Notes: generated by a model not told the origin, from the letters alone. A stretch of DNA of 64,000 bases from Kaistella solincola (GCF_000812875.1 NZ_JSYK01000003.1:930001-994000); one strand, 5' to 3'; shown: positions 42,635 through 51,154, counted from the stretch's first letter. Made by a program: numbers and translations.

Positions 42635-43567
42635 TTAATTAAAATAATTAAGTCCAAATGCGACTAAAACCGCCATCGTTAAAGCGATAATTCCAACCTG
42701 TTTTAAAAACGGATCCAGTTCTCTTGGCGTGGTGACCTGCATAATTTTGCGTCGCAAACCGGTCAGCGGTAACATCAGGATAAAAAAGATAAAAGCATAA
42801 TATTTTCCTTGGGTGTGCAAGCCGTTCATCATCATAAATACCAAAACGAAAAGCAACGGCAGCTGCAAAAGAATGATTTCGTAAACCATTGCTTTTTTGA
42901 AACCAAGACGCAACGCCAATGTTTTTTTACCGCTTAATTCGTCGCTTTCAATATCGCGCATATTGTTCAGATTCAAAACAGCAGCGCTTAGCAAACCAAT
43001 TGCCGATGCCGGCAATAAAGTGTCCCAGTGAAATTCTTTGGTGAAAAGAAAATAGCTGCCACACACCGAAACCAAACCAAAAAATATAAATACAAAAATA
43101 TCTCCCAAACCCATGTATCCATAAGGTTTTTTACCGACGGTATAGCCAATCGCCGCTAAAATACACGCAATGCCAAGACCGACAAAAGTGTAAAATTCCG
43201 TGATAAAACCATCCTTAAAAAACGCAAAATATAAAAGCGCAATTGTGGCTGCTAATGATAATATAGAAAACAATATTACCGCATTTCTCATTTGGTTTGC
43301 AGTAATTTTTCCTGAAGCTACGGCGCGCTGTTCGGCTTCATTTACACGCAATTCATCGGTCCCACGAATGCCGTCGCCGTAATCATTTGCGAAATTGGAA
43401 AGGATTTGATACAGCAAAGTCACTAAAAGTGCCAACGCAAAAATTCGCCAATCCCAGTCTCCGCCGGCTTCCACAACACGCCAACGCGCGATAAAGGAGC
43501 CGAGAATAATGCCGCTTACCGAAAGTGGCAAAGTCCGCAGCCGCGCTGCTTTTATCCAATTTATCAT
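42635..43567 (-). CDS. menA: 1,4-dihydroxy-2-naphthoate prenyltransferase
   Basis: 310 residues, UbiA-superfamily, with about eight to nine membrane helices. The Asp-rich prenyl-diphosphate motif is NDYGDGIRGTDE (about 62-73) and the second motif is NNMRDIESD (about 195-203). It makes demethylmenaquinone from DHNA. Directly downstream of menB, so the quinone pathway step order is kept. Confidence 0.92.
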   Translation of the reverse strand: MINWIKAARLRTLPLSVSGIILGSFIARWRVVEAGGDWDWRIFALALLVTLLYQILSNFANDYGDGIRGTDELRVNEAEQRAVASGKITANQMRNAVILFSILSLAATIALLYFAFFKDGFITEFYTFVGLGIACILAAIGYTVGKKPYGYMGLGDIFVFIFFGLVSVCGSYFLFTKEFHWDTLLPASAIGLLSAAVLNLNNMRDIESDELSGKKTLALRLGFKKAMVYEIILLQLPLLFVLVFMMMNGLHTQGKYYAFIFFILMLPLTGLRRKIMQVTTPRELDPFLKQVGIIALTMAVLVAFGLNYFN

Positions 43568-43578
43568 ATATTCAGTTG

Positions 43579-43599
43579 TCAGGTGTCAGGTGTCAGGTG
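43579..43599. repeat. Short tandem repeat (TCAGGTG)3
   Basis: Three exact head-to-tail copies of a 7-bp unit in the menB-menA gap, followed by GACTTCAGACTTCTGAC-like repetition at about 43642-43658. Confidence 0.8.
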
Positions 43600-43672
43600 T
43601 AGGCTGTCAGTTGTTAGGTTCCAGATGGAATTTTTGATTTCGGACTTCAGACTTCTGACATCTTTCTTCTAT

Positions 43673-44509
43673 CTACGAAATCCAGTTATTGTCGCCGAAA
43701 TCCGGTTTTCTTTTTTCCAGGAAAGCGTTGCGTCCCTCCTTGGCTTCTTCGGTCATATATGCCAAACGCGTGGCTTCGCCTGCAAAAACCTGCTGGCCTA
43801 CCATTCCGTCGTCAGTTAAATTCATTGCGAATTTCAACATTCGGATGGACATTGGCGATTTGCCTAAAATTTCCTGAGCCCATTCGTAAGCAGTATTTTC
43901 CAATTCTGCGTGCGGAATTACAGCATTTACCATTCCCATATCTGCAGCTTCCTGCGCAGAATAGTTTCTGCCTAAAAAGAAGATTTCGCGTGCTTTTTTC
44001 TGTCCGACCATTTTCGCGAGATAAGCGGAGCCGTAACCGCCATCGAAACTGGTGACATCTGCATCCGTTTGCTTGAAAATTGCGTGCTCTTCGCTGGCTA
44101 AAGTCAAATCACAAACGACGTGCAATGAATGCCCGCCGCCAACTGCCCAGCCATTCACCACGGCAATGACCACTTTCGGCATAAAACGGATCAAACGCTG
44201 AACTTCTAAAATATTTAAACGATGTCTGCCATCTTCACCTACGTAACCCTGCTCACCACGCGCTTTTTGGTCGCCGCCGCTGCAAAAAGCGTGGCCGCCG
44301 TCTTTCTGGCTTGGACCTTCGCCGGTGAGCAAAACGACACCTACGGAAGAATCTTCGGAAACGTGGTAAAAAGCGTCATATAATTCGGAAGTGGTTTTCG
44401 GGCGGAAAGCGTTACGAACTTCCGGACGATTTATTGCGATTCGGGCAACGCCGCCACTTTTTTGGTACGTGATGTCATCGTACTCTTTTACGGTTTTCCA
44501 GTCTGTCAT
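43673..44509 (-). CDS. menB: 1,4-dihydroxy-2-naphthoyl-CoA synthase
   Basis: 278 residues, crotonase fold. MenB cyclises o-succinylbenzoyl-CoA in menaquinone synthesis. Oxyanion and catalytic segments HAFCSGGDQKARGEQGY (about 91-107), GWAVGGGHSLHVVCDL and TSFDGGYGSAYLAKMVG match MenB rather than generic enoyl-CoA hydratases. Leftward, 105 bp upstream of menA. Confidence 0.94.
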   Translation of the reverse strand: MTDWKTVKEYDDITYQKSGGVARIAINRPEVRNAFRPKTTSELYDAFYHVSEDSSVGVVLLTGEGPSQKDGGHAFCSGGDQKARGEQGYVGEDGRHRLNILEVQRLIRFMPKVVIAVVNGWAVGGGHSLHVVCDLTLASEEHAIFKQTDADVTSFDGGYGSAYLAKMVGQKKAREIFFLGRNYSAQEAADMGMVNAVIPHAELENTAYEWAQEILGKSPMSIRMLKFAMNLTDDGMVGQQVFAGEATRLAYMTEEAKEGRNAFLEKRKPDFGDNNWIS

Positions 44510-45246
44510 TTTACGAAAAAATTTTGCGTAAAGATAAGGAATTTAAAGGGCGAGCACAAAGAGAAATGTGGTTGTGTGGTTTAAAAATTATAATTAATGG
44601 CGTGGAAATTTGATTAAAGAATAAAGTAAAAATTTGCCCAAAAAGCAGCTAAAATTTTGCGGCGTTATTGCAGTTGACAGCCGGATTTTTTAAAAACGAA
44701 AAATTTGCCTTTAAAGCAAGTATAATTTTAGGAAATCGATGTGGAATAATTTAAAATGCAGATTGAAAAAAAATGCCGTTTTAGTGGCAAATTTTTTGGT
44801 TTTAAACACAAAGTTTTGACAAACTCGATGCGTATTTTTAGATGCGCAAAGGCATTACATTTAGCAAAGCGGCGACCTTGTGCACCTCGTGGTTTTTAGC
44901 GCTTTGGTCCTTTGTGGTCTTTGTGGTCTTTGTGGTCTTTGTGGTTAAAAATAGAATGAAAAGCCGGAATAGCTTCAATAGTTAATTCTAAAAAAAATGC
45001 CGTTTTATCGGCAAATTTTTGAGTTTTAAATGCAAAGCTTTTAGACAAAATTACCGCTTATTTTAAGAAGCGCAAAGGCATTACATTTAGCAAAGCGGCG
45101 ACCTTGTGCACCTCGGAGTTTTAGCGTGTTCGAGTGCTTTGTGTCCTTTGTGGTTAAAAAAAGCAGGTAAAAAAGCAGAAAATTCTTCAGTAGTTTAATT
45201 TAAAAAAAAATGCCGTTTTAGCGGCAAATTTTTTTGAGTCTTGAAT
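44510..45246. repeat. Repeat-rich intergenic island with 226-bp tandem duplication
   Basis: 737 bp without a gene. It has hairpin-family units near 44633-44660 and 44698-44728, then a tandem duplication: copy A starts near 44768 and copy B near 44994. They share an exact 46-bp stretch (44844-44889 and 45070-45115). A third partial copy starts at about 45203. Copy A contains four 9-bp repeats TTTGTGGTC/T (44911-44946). I see no gene. Confidence 0.85.
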
Positions 45247-45486
45247 TTATAATTCCTTGAAATCTTCGTCGGTGATTTCGTCGTTTTCCTGCAGAATTTT
45301 TTCCGCGGCTTCGAAATCGCGTTCGCTGACCATCAGGAAATAATTTTGCGACATCGGAAAAACCGCGATGTTATTTACGAATTCATTTTTTATATAACTC
45401 GGAATTTCGCGCGAAGCCAACTTGGTTTTCGCCAACTCGATTTCATATAAGTAAGAGGACTGAAAAATTGGGACCAACTCTGACAT
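45247..45486 (-). CDS. DUF2007-like small protein
   Basis: 79 residues from the ATG at 45486, where the protein-like sequence starts (MSELVPIFQSSYLYEIELAKTKL). A longer frame beginning at 45627 would run through a hairpin repeat, so I reject it. The pattern (FQSSYLYEIELAKTKLASREIPSYIKN...ERDFEAAEKIL) is that of the ferredoxin-like putative signal-transducing DUF2007. Function unknown. Confidence 0.78.
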   Translation of the reverse strand: MSELVPIFQSSYLYEIELAKTKLASREIPSYIKNEFVNNIAVFPMSQNYFLMVSERDFEAAEKILQENDEITDEDFKEL

Positions 45487-45565
45487 ATTTCTTTTTCCGA
45501 AAGTTAATGATTTTTTGCTGAAGTGCTTTCGGTAAAAAAAGGTGAAAGAAGGAAGAAAAGAACTT

Positions 45566-45660
45566 CTAGCCCCGGTTGGAGCAATTGTTTGAGCTCTTTT
45601 TTGGTTGCGGCGGCAAAGCCGCCGCAACCAAAAAAAGCGAGTGCGGAAAACGGGTTGGAA
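45566..45660. repeat. CTAGCCCCGG intergenic element with strong hairpin, copy 2
   Basis: Left arm CTAGCCCCGGTTGGAGC, then a perfect 18-bp stem (45597-45614 with 45618-45635; core GGTTGCGGCGGC/GCCGCCGCAACC) closed by AAA, then a right arm AGCGAGTGCGGAAA. The stem also works as a strong bidirectional terminator between the permease and the small gene. Confidence 0.75.
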
Positions 45661-45713
45661 TCTTCGAGCACATGAAAAATCTTGGTGCTTCTAAAGCATT
45701 TTTTCGGCCTTAT

Positions 45714-47123
45714 TTAGCTCAATTTTTTCTTATTGATGAACCAATAAACCGGCACACCAAGCAAAATCAGGATGAAGCCCGGCCAGGTGTACTGCGGCTT
45801 GAACCAGACGAGAAGTACGCAAAATGCGGTCCCGATAAGCAAATAAAGCAGTGGTGTTACTGGATAAAGCCAGGTTTTATAAGGTCTCTCGAGGTTTGGT
45901 TTTTTGATGCGCAAGTAGATGACGCCAAAAACGGTGATCATGTAAAAGAGCACAATTACGAACGAAATCATGTCGAGCAAATCGCCATACTGGCCGCTGA
46001 GTGCTAGAACAGATGCCCAAATCCCCTGCATCCAGAGGGATTTTCCGGGTACGCCATTTTGGTTATTTTCAATGGCGGATTTGAAAAACAAGCCGTCTTT
46101 TGCCATGGTTTGAAAAACGCGCGCGCCGGCGAGAACCAAACCGTTAATGCAACCAAACGTGGAAATCATGACCAAAATCGCCATAATAACGGTGCCGAGA
46201 TTACCGAAAATAACTTCGGAAGCGGCAACAGCAGGTCGGTTTTTATCTGCAAAAGCAATGGCGTCGCGGTCCAAAGCGTTGAGATACACGAAATTGACGA
46301 GCATATACAAAACCATCACGATCGTGGTTCCCAAAACCATGGATTTTACAACATTTTTTCGTGGATTTTCGATTTCACCAGAAACAAAAGTGACATTTTC
46401 CCACGCCACAGAACTGAAAACGGAACCAACCATCGCGGCGGCAATTCCACCCAAAAGCGTAATGCTGCCGATGGATTTCCAGCCGGTTGGCAGCAAATCG
46501 TTGCCGACTTCTTTACCAAAATCCTGAAAACTGTTCCAGCCAAAGCTCATGTTGCTCGCCCACTGCGAATCTTTCACCAAAAGAAAACCGAAAAAGATAA
46601 TGCCGAGTAAGGCGATAATTTTCGATGTTGTAAAGAGATTTTGTAATATTTTTCCGTTTTTAACGCCTTTGGTATTGATGAAAGTCAGAAATAAAATGAC
46701 GACAATTGCTAAAATCTGCACCCACGTTATGCGGAAAGTTCCGCTTTGGAAAATGGGATCGGAGTTATTAAGCGCGGGAATGAGATAGGCGGTAAACTTT
46801 CCGAAAGCCATTGCCACCGCGGCAATTGTTCCGGTCTGAATTACCGTAAACAAACCCCAACCGTACAAAAACCCGGTCATTTTGCCGAAAATTTCTGTGA
46901 TGTAGGTGTACTGCCCACCCGCTTTTGGAAACATTGAAGAAAGTTCTCCATAGGAAATTGCAGCTGCAACCGTCATGATTCCGGTAATTACCCAAACGGT
47001 GATCAGCCAGTAGCCGGAACCTAAATTCCGCATCATATCTGAACTCACAATAAAAATTCCGCTGCCGATCATGGAGCCCATGACGAGCATTGTGGCGTCC
47101 CAAAGGGAAAGTTTTTTATTCAT
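45714..47123 (-). CDS. APC-family amino acid permease
   Basis: 469 residues with about twelve membrane helices. The N-terminal glycine-rich first helix MVMGSMIGSGIFIVS and YGELSSMFPKAGGQYTYI (about 58-75) are standard for amino acid/polyamine/organocation transporters. Substrate unknown; the LAT-like sequence around SVAWENVTFVSGEIENPRKN suggests neutral amino acids. Monocistronic; a hairpin element lies beyond its end. Confidence 0.9.
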   Translation of the reverse strand: MNKKLSLWDATMLVMGSMIGSGIFIVSSDMMRNLGSGYWLITVWVITGIMTVAAAISYGELSSMFPKAGGQYTYITEIFGKMTGFLYGWGLFTVIQTGTIAAVAMAFGKFTAYLIPALNNSDPIFQSGTFRITWVQILAIVVILFLTFINTKGVKNGKILQNLFTTSKIIALLGIIFFGFLLVKDSQWASNMSFGWNSFQDFGKEVGNDLLPTGWKSIGSITLLGGIAAAMVGSVFSSVAWENVTFVSGEIENPRKNVVKSMVLGTTIVMVLYMLVNFVYLNALDRDAIAFADKNRPAVAASEVIFGNLGTVIMAILVMISTFGCINGLVLAGARVFQTMAKDGLFFKSAIENNQNGVPGKSLWMQGIWASVLALSGQYGDLLDMISFVIVLFYMITVFGVIYLRIKKPNLERPYKTWLYPVTPLLYLLIGTAFCVLLVWFKPQYTWPGFILILLGVPVYWFINKKKLS

Positions 47124-47172
47124 AAAATAGTGTAAAAATATTTTTGTAATGTTTTGATAATCAAGTTCAAAA

Positions 47173-47204
47173 AAATTCTCCGCTAAAACGGCATTTTTTT
47201 AAAG
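47173..47204. repeat. Hairpin-family unit upstream of the permease
   Basis: TCTCCGCTAAAACGGCATTT, the inverse of the ATGCCG-TTTTA-GCGG core seen elsewhere, flanked by A and T runs. Confidence 0.55.
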
Positions 47205-47329
47205 TTTCCAAGCTGCGGTAAAAAGGTAAAAAACTAAACTTTTTCGCTTTGAAAGCGGTAAATATATAAATTTTCTGCACCTAACCGCGCATTTTATTTG
47301 GAATTATGAAAAGCATCGAAAAATTTTAA

Positions 47330-47358
47330 TTGCTGAATATTTAAAAAGTGTATTTTTG
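47330..47358 (+). promoter_or_regulatory. Promoter TTG-N18-TATTTTTG before the DUF4920 gene
   Basis: TTG at 47330-47332, 18-bp spacer, TATTTTTG at 47351-47358; ATG follows 14 nt later. Confidence 0.75.
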
Positions 47359-47372
47359 TTCAAATATCAATT

Positions 47373-47867
47373 ATGAAAAAGTTTGCAATTGTTTTATCGG
47401 TGATGTTCGCTACAACTATTTTGGCTCAGGAAACGCCCGCTCCACCGGCGGGAAAAGCTTTGGTTGGTGATTTTTACGGTGCTCAAGTTTCAGCAAAAGC
47501 AGAAAAAATGGCCATTTCACCAGCAGAATTAGATCAGAAACTCTCAAGTTCAGCAAAGCTTGAAAATATTGCTGTGAAAGGGAAAGTGGTAGAAGTCTGT
47601 GAAAATAAAGGCTGTTGGATGACCATTAAAACCGATAATAACGAAAGGTTTTTCGTTAAAATGAAAGATTACGCTTTCTTCGTCCCAACGTCGCTGGTTG
47701 GAAAAAATATCATTTTAGAGGGAAATGCGGAAACGAAAACCATTTCGGTAGAAGAGCAGCGCCATTACGCGGAAGACGCGAAAAAACCGACCGCGGAAAT
47801 CGAAGCGATTACAAAACCTAAAGAAGAAATCCGGTTTCTGGCAAGCGGAATCCGGGTGGTGAAATAA
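47373..47867 (+). CDS. DUF4920-family secreted protein
   Basis: 164 residues with a Sec signal peptide (1-18, ending ILAQ). The mature part contains VKGKVVEVCENKGCWMTIK (about 68-86), two close cysteines, and later EEQRHYAEDAKKP, typical of DUF4920. Probably an OB-fold periplasmic protein; the Cys pair could be redox-active or bind metal. Function unknown. Confidence 0.83.
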   Translation: MKKFAIVLSVMFATTILAQETPAPPAGKALVGDFYGAQVSAKAEKMAISPAELDQKLSSSAKLENIAVKGKVVEVCENKGCWMTIKTDNNERFFVKMKDYAFFVPTSLVGKNIILEGNAETKTISVEEQRHYAEDAKKPTAEIEAITKPKEEIRFLASGIRVVK

Positions 47868-47870
47868 ATT

Positions 47871-47898
47871 AAAAAGCGAAGCGTTTGTCTTCGTTTTT
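47871..47898. terminator. Terminator between DUF4920 and M14 genes
   Basis: CGAAG/CTTCG stem with surrounding A and T runs in the short gap between convergent genes. Confidence 0.7.
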
Positions 47899-49005
47899 TT
47901 ATTCGATGGTAAAATCTACTTTCTCATTCAGTTTCGGAAAGCGATGTTCGGAAACAAAAGTTTTCCCGGTACAGTCAATTTCCTGCCAGCCTTTTTTTCT
48001 ACCGACATCACCAACTTCGACCACAATCGGTTCGAAAGAGATTTCGGTTTTTCCGGGTTCAATGATTTCCTTTAACTGCACGGCGATATCTAATACACAG
48101 AGATATTCGGTGTTTAATTTTACGTTACGATAAATGATATCGAAATGCGTCTCTTTATTCTGAGGTATTTCCTTATAATTTTCCCAACCTTCTATACTTC
48201 CGTTCAAGTTCGCCATGGCATTTAAAGCTTCGTATAAAGCGATTGTGTAGTACTTACGCGTTTCTTTACGCAAATAATCGTTTTGGAAATGCCCGCCTTC
48301 AAATAAAACGTTTGGAATTCCCTTTCTCATCAGATTATCACCTAACGATGTCGGGTAAAATTCGTCCGTATAACGTGCAATTTGGTTCTGCAACAAAGGA
48401 TTTAATTTCTCAAACATTCTGCTGATTACCGCCATTGATTTTTTACGGCCAATAGTTACCGTTCGCTCAAAATCCTGAGATGGAGCCAAAAAAGATAAGG
48501 TCGCCGGATGAACACCGTCGGTGCTAAAAATAGTTCGCTGCTCGTGCAAATTCAGCGCGTAATCATACTTTTTTTTGGTGTAAAGTTCTTTCAGTATTAA
48601 AATCTCCTTGCTCGATTCCTTTAAAAAATCACGGTTGATATCAATATCAAGCGCATTTCTGCGCGTCCATTTTTCAGAGCCGTCTGGATTTAACATTAAA
48701 ACAAAATCGAGCGAAATTTTCGAGAATAATTCTTCCTTTAATTCAGCATGATTTCTGAAAATTTCAAGCAAGTCGAGAATAGCGTGTGTAGCATTTGATT
48801 CGTTTCCGTGCATTTGCGACCACGCCAAGATATTTACATCACCATTTCCCAAGCTTAACATATAAATCGGTTTGTTCAAATCCGAAGTTCCCACCTGTTG
48901 AATAAAGTCGCTGTAGTTCTGCTGTAGGAAAAAAAATAGTTTTTCCGGGGAAATATAGCGCTTTGGAAAGTTTGGGTTTTCGATATAATATTTAGAAATC
49001 GACAT
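47899..49005 (-). CDS. M14-family zinc carboxypeptidase-like protein
   Basis: 368 residues from the ATG at 49005. A start at 49077 would add 24 residues of mixed character. Zinc ligands HGNE (SQMHGNESNATHA, about 97-109) and a later His in LNLHEQRTIF; NPDGSEKWTRRN and DINRDF provide the substrate-binding Arg/Asn. No signal peptide, so it is probably cytoplasmic. Likely acts on peptides or cell-wall-type substrates; specificity cannot be read. Confidence 0.86.
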   Translation of the reverse strand: MSISKYYIENPNFPKRYISPEKLFFFLQQNYSDFIQQVGTSDLNKPIYMLSLGNGDVNILAWSQMHGNESNATHAILDLLEIFRNHAELKEELFSKISLDFVLMLNPDGSEKWTRRNALDIDINRDFLKESSKEILILKELYTKKKYDYALNLHEQRTIFSTDGVHPATLSFLAPSQDFERTVTIGRKKSMAVISRMFEKLNPLLQNQIARYTDEFYPTSLGDNLMRKGIPNVLFEGGHFQNDYLRKETRKYYTIALYEALNAMANLNGSIEGWENYKEIPQNKETHFDIIYRNVKLNTEYLCVLDIAVQLKEIIEPGKTEISFEPIVVEVGDVGRKKGWQEIDCTGKTFVSEHRFPKLNEKVDFTIE

Positions 49006-49295
49006 GTGCTTAAAATTTACATTATCAAATTTAAAACTTTTATAGCAAACTAAGACAATTAACTTTTGTAAATTCATTAAACATGACTAAATGTCAGTTT
49101 GTCTGTTGATTAATTTGTGGATTGCATTAATTTTAATTTAAATTTTTAATATTACTTAAAATCAGTTACTTAAAGAGAATAATTAAAGTAAAATATTAAT
49201 TGCACTTTAAGAGCAATATTGCCGGTAAAAGCCTATTTGACGGTAATTATCATAAACATTGACCCGGTAATAAATATTGTATCTGTTGCATGTTT

Positions 49296-49307
49296 TTACA
49301 ATTGTAA
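49296..49307. promoter_or_regulatory. TTACA-N2-TGTAA operator-like palindrome before terC
   Basis: Perfect palindrome TTACAATTGTAA, flanked by CATG half-sites at 49290-49293 and 49309-49312. It fits the motif repeated before the XRE gene, so terC may be a target. Confidence 0.6.
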
Positions 49308-49357
49308 CATGTATTAATTTTGGTCAAATTCAGTATATTTGCTTTTTAACATATAAT

Positions 49358-50449
49358 ATGGCAAACGAGACTATTTTCCTACTGGGTTTCCTGGTATTCA
49401 TTATTATTATTTTGGCACTGGATCTGGGTTTACTCAACAAAAAATCCGATACGGTATCAATGAAACAGGCAGGGCTGATGAGCTTTTTCGTCGTTGCGCT
49501 TTCCATGGTTTTTTATTTTGTACTCACCCATTACGGTCACCTACTCCACGGCATCGACAGTATTGAAAAACTTCAGGAAGTGGTTTCGCGCCATCACCAT
49601 CCCGTGAAAATTATTCCGGGAAACCTGGAAGACAGTATCTATTTATATAACCAGAATTTAGGGTTGGAATATCTCACCGGATATGTGGTTGAATACGCGC
49701 TCTCGGTGGATAATATATTTGTGATGGTGCTCGTCTTTACCGCGTTCGGTGTAGCGCCGAAAAACTATCATCGTGTGCTGTTCTGGGGCATTCTGGGCGC
49801 TATTGTAATGCGTTTCATCTTCATCTTCGTTGGCGCGGCCCTAATTCAGAAGTTTGAATGGATTATGTACGTCTTCGGTGCTTTTCTGGTATTTACCGGG
49901 GTGAAGATGTTTCTGGAAAAAGATCATGAAGATAAAATTGATGCGCACAACCACCCAGTGGTAAAGTTCGCCAATAAGCATTTCAAAGTTCATAACCAGT
50001 TTGTGGGAAACAAGTTTTTTGTAACCATGAATGGTGTGAGAAAAATGACGCCGTTATTTTTGGTTTTAGTCATCATCGAGTTCACCGATTTAATATTTGC
50101 GGTGGACAGCATCCCGGCGATATTTTCAGTAACAAAAGATCCGTATGTGGTGTTCTTTTCCAACATCTTTGCGATCATCGGACTTCGTTCCATGTTTTTC
50201 CTTTTAGCCGGTATTATTGACAAATTCAGATATCTAAAAGTAGGTTTGGCTTTACTCTTAACATTCATCGGTTTGAAAATGTTATTCCACCATTACCTGG
50301 ATGATATTGGTTTTTCAACCACCGATTCACTCTTTATAATTGTAGGAATTTTAGGTGGAAGTATATTTCTTTCGCTGGTTTTACCTGAAAGAAAAAAATT
50401 AAGAAAACTGAAATACGATCCGGAAAAAGACAACCATTTACGAAAGTAA
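49358..50449 (+). CDS. TerC/Alx-family membrane protein
   Basis: 363 residues from the ATG at 49358; a longer frame from 49277 lacks coding character and overlaps the operator. About nine membrane helices, with the conserved acidic helices YALSVDNIFVMVLVF and IEFTDLIFAVDSIPAIFSVT characteristic of TerC/Alx. Family members are linked to tellurite resistance, pH response and Mn2+ export or metalation of exported proteins. A TATATTTG box lies at 49334-49341. Confidence 0.92.
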   Translation: MANETIFLLGFLVFIIIILALDLGLLNKKSDTVSMKQAGLMSFFVVALSMVFYFVLTHYGHLLHGIDSIEKLQEVVSRHHHPVKIIPGNLEDSIYLYNQNLGLEYLTGYVVEYALSVDNIFVMVLVFTAFGVAPKNYHRVLFWGILGAIVMRFIFIFVGAALIQKFEWIMYVFGAFLVFTGVKMFLEKDHEDKIDAHNHPVVKFANKHFKVHNQFVGNKFFVTMNGVRKMTPLFLVLVIIEFTDLIFAVDSIPAIFSVTKDPYVVFFSNIFAIIGLRSMFFLLAGIIDKFRYLKVGLALLLTFIGLKMLFHHYLDDIGFSTTDSLFIIVGILGGSIFLSLVLPERKKLRKLKYDPEKDNHLRK

Positions 50450-50470
50450 TGACATTTAAATAACATAAAT

Positions 50471-50500
50471 AATAGGATATCAGTTAGTTGATATCCTATT
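50471..50500 (+). terminator. Terminator of terC
   Basis: 12-bp stem AATAGGATATCA/TGATATCCTATT with a GTTAGT loop, 21 bp after the stop, then TTTTAC. Confidence 0.83.
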
Positions 50501-50579
50501 TTACTTTTGTAACGGTAATTACATTATTCTTGTTTACATTTGTATTATACATTTGTAAAAATTAATATTACATTTGTAA
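50501..50579. promoter_or_regulatory. Array of four TTACA-N2-TGTAA operator-like sites before the XRE gene
   Basis: Sites: 50501-50512 (TTACTTTTGTAA), 50534-50545 (TTACATTTGTAT), 50547-50558 (ATACATTTGTAA) and 50568-50579 (TTACATTTGTAA, perfect). Each also contains a TAnnTTTG -7 box. Centres are 33, 13 and 21 bp apart. The last ends 1 nt before the ATG at 50581. Confidence 0.75.
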
Positions 50580-50580
50580 T

Positions 50581-51105
50581 ATGGATTTAAAGGAAAGAAT
50601 TTCACAGGTTATCGCATATTCGCAATTTTCGCTTTCAGAATTTGCAGACGAAATCGAAGTACAGCGTTCCAGCATTTCGCACATTACATCCGGAAGAAAT
50701 AAACCGTCGCTGGATTTTCTGATGAAAATTAAAACCCGTTTTCCGGAACTGGAATGGGAATGGCTCATCGAAGACAAAGGTGAAATGCTAAAAAATGCCG
50801 AAACAGCGGCAAATAATTCGGAAATTGAACTGAAACGGAAAACTACTTCCCTGCCCGATTTATTTTCTTTAATTAATGACGAATCTTTCGGGGTAACCGA
50901 ATCTGAAGATAAAATCGTGGCGCAGCCTTCCCCAGAATCGCGTGAAACTAACAGTGAGCCGGAAAAAAAAGAAATAATCGATTCTCAGCGATTAGAATCT
51001 GCAGCGATTTCAGAACCCAAAACTGCACCGGCGAGTCCTCAATCTAATGTGAAAAGAATTGTGCTGTTTTATGAAAACGGCAAGTTTGAAACTTTTGAGC
51101 CGTAA
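50581..51105 (+). CDS. XRE-family helix-turn-helix regulator
   Basis: 174 residues. An N-terminal HTH (about 8-60) reads SLSEFADEIEVQRSSISHITSGRNKPSLDFLMKI. The middle is acidic and probably disordered (about 75-150), and the end KRIVLFYENGKFETFEP looks like a short beta-structured tail seen on some Bacteroidota regulators. The upstream operator array suggests autoregulation. The AAA-domain gene starts 49 bp downstream, with its own -7 box, so the pair may be partly co-regulated. Confidence 0.87.
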   Translation: MDLKERISQVIAYSQFSLSEFADEIEVQRSSISHITSGRNKPSLDFLMKIKTRFPELEWEWLIEDKGEMLKNAETAANNSEIELKRKTTSLPDLFSLINDESFGVTESEDKIVAQPSPESRETNSEPEKKEIIDSQRLESAAISEPKTAPASPQSNVKRIVLFYENGKFETFEP

Positions 51106-51125
51106 AGTAAAAAAAAATTATGTTG

Positions 51126-51133
51126 TACATTTG
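51126..51133 (+). promoter_or_regulatory. Putative -7 box TACATTTG of the AAA gene
   Basis: TAnnTTTG match 21 nt before the ATG at 51155, inside a TGTACATTTGA half-site resembling the XRE operators. No TTG at the right distance. Confidence 0.45.
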
Positions 51134-51154
51134 AGTATCATTCAAATTTATAAT

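Noticed and set aside
44768-45240. CRISPR or insertion sequence at the 226-bp duplication
   Set aside because: Only two full copies, no spacer pattern, no transposase and no flanking target duplication visible.
45247-45627. Longer version of the small DUF2007-like gene starting at 45627
   Set aside because: The extra 47 codons run through the CTAGCCCC element and its hairpin; the domain starts at the ATG at 45486.
46059-46610. Long open frames antisense to the permease
   Set aside because: They mirror a strongly coding membrane protein on the other strand and have no recognisable domain.
49277-49357. Upstream extension of terC
   Set aside because: It covers the operator palindrome and -7 box; homology begins at 49358.
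51059-51154. Upstream extension of the AAA gene
   Set aside because: Overlaps the XRE gene in another frame; IF2N-like sequence begins at 51155.
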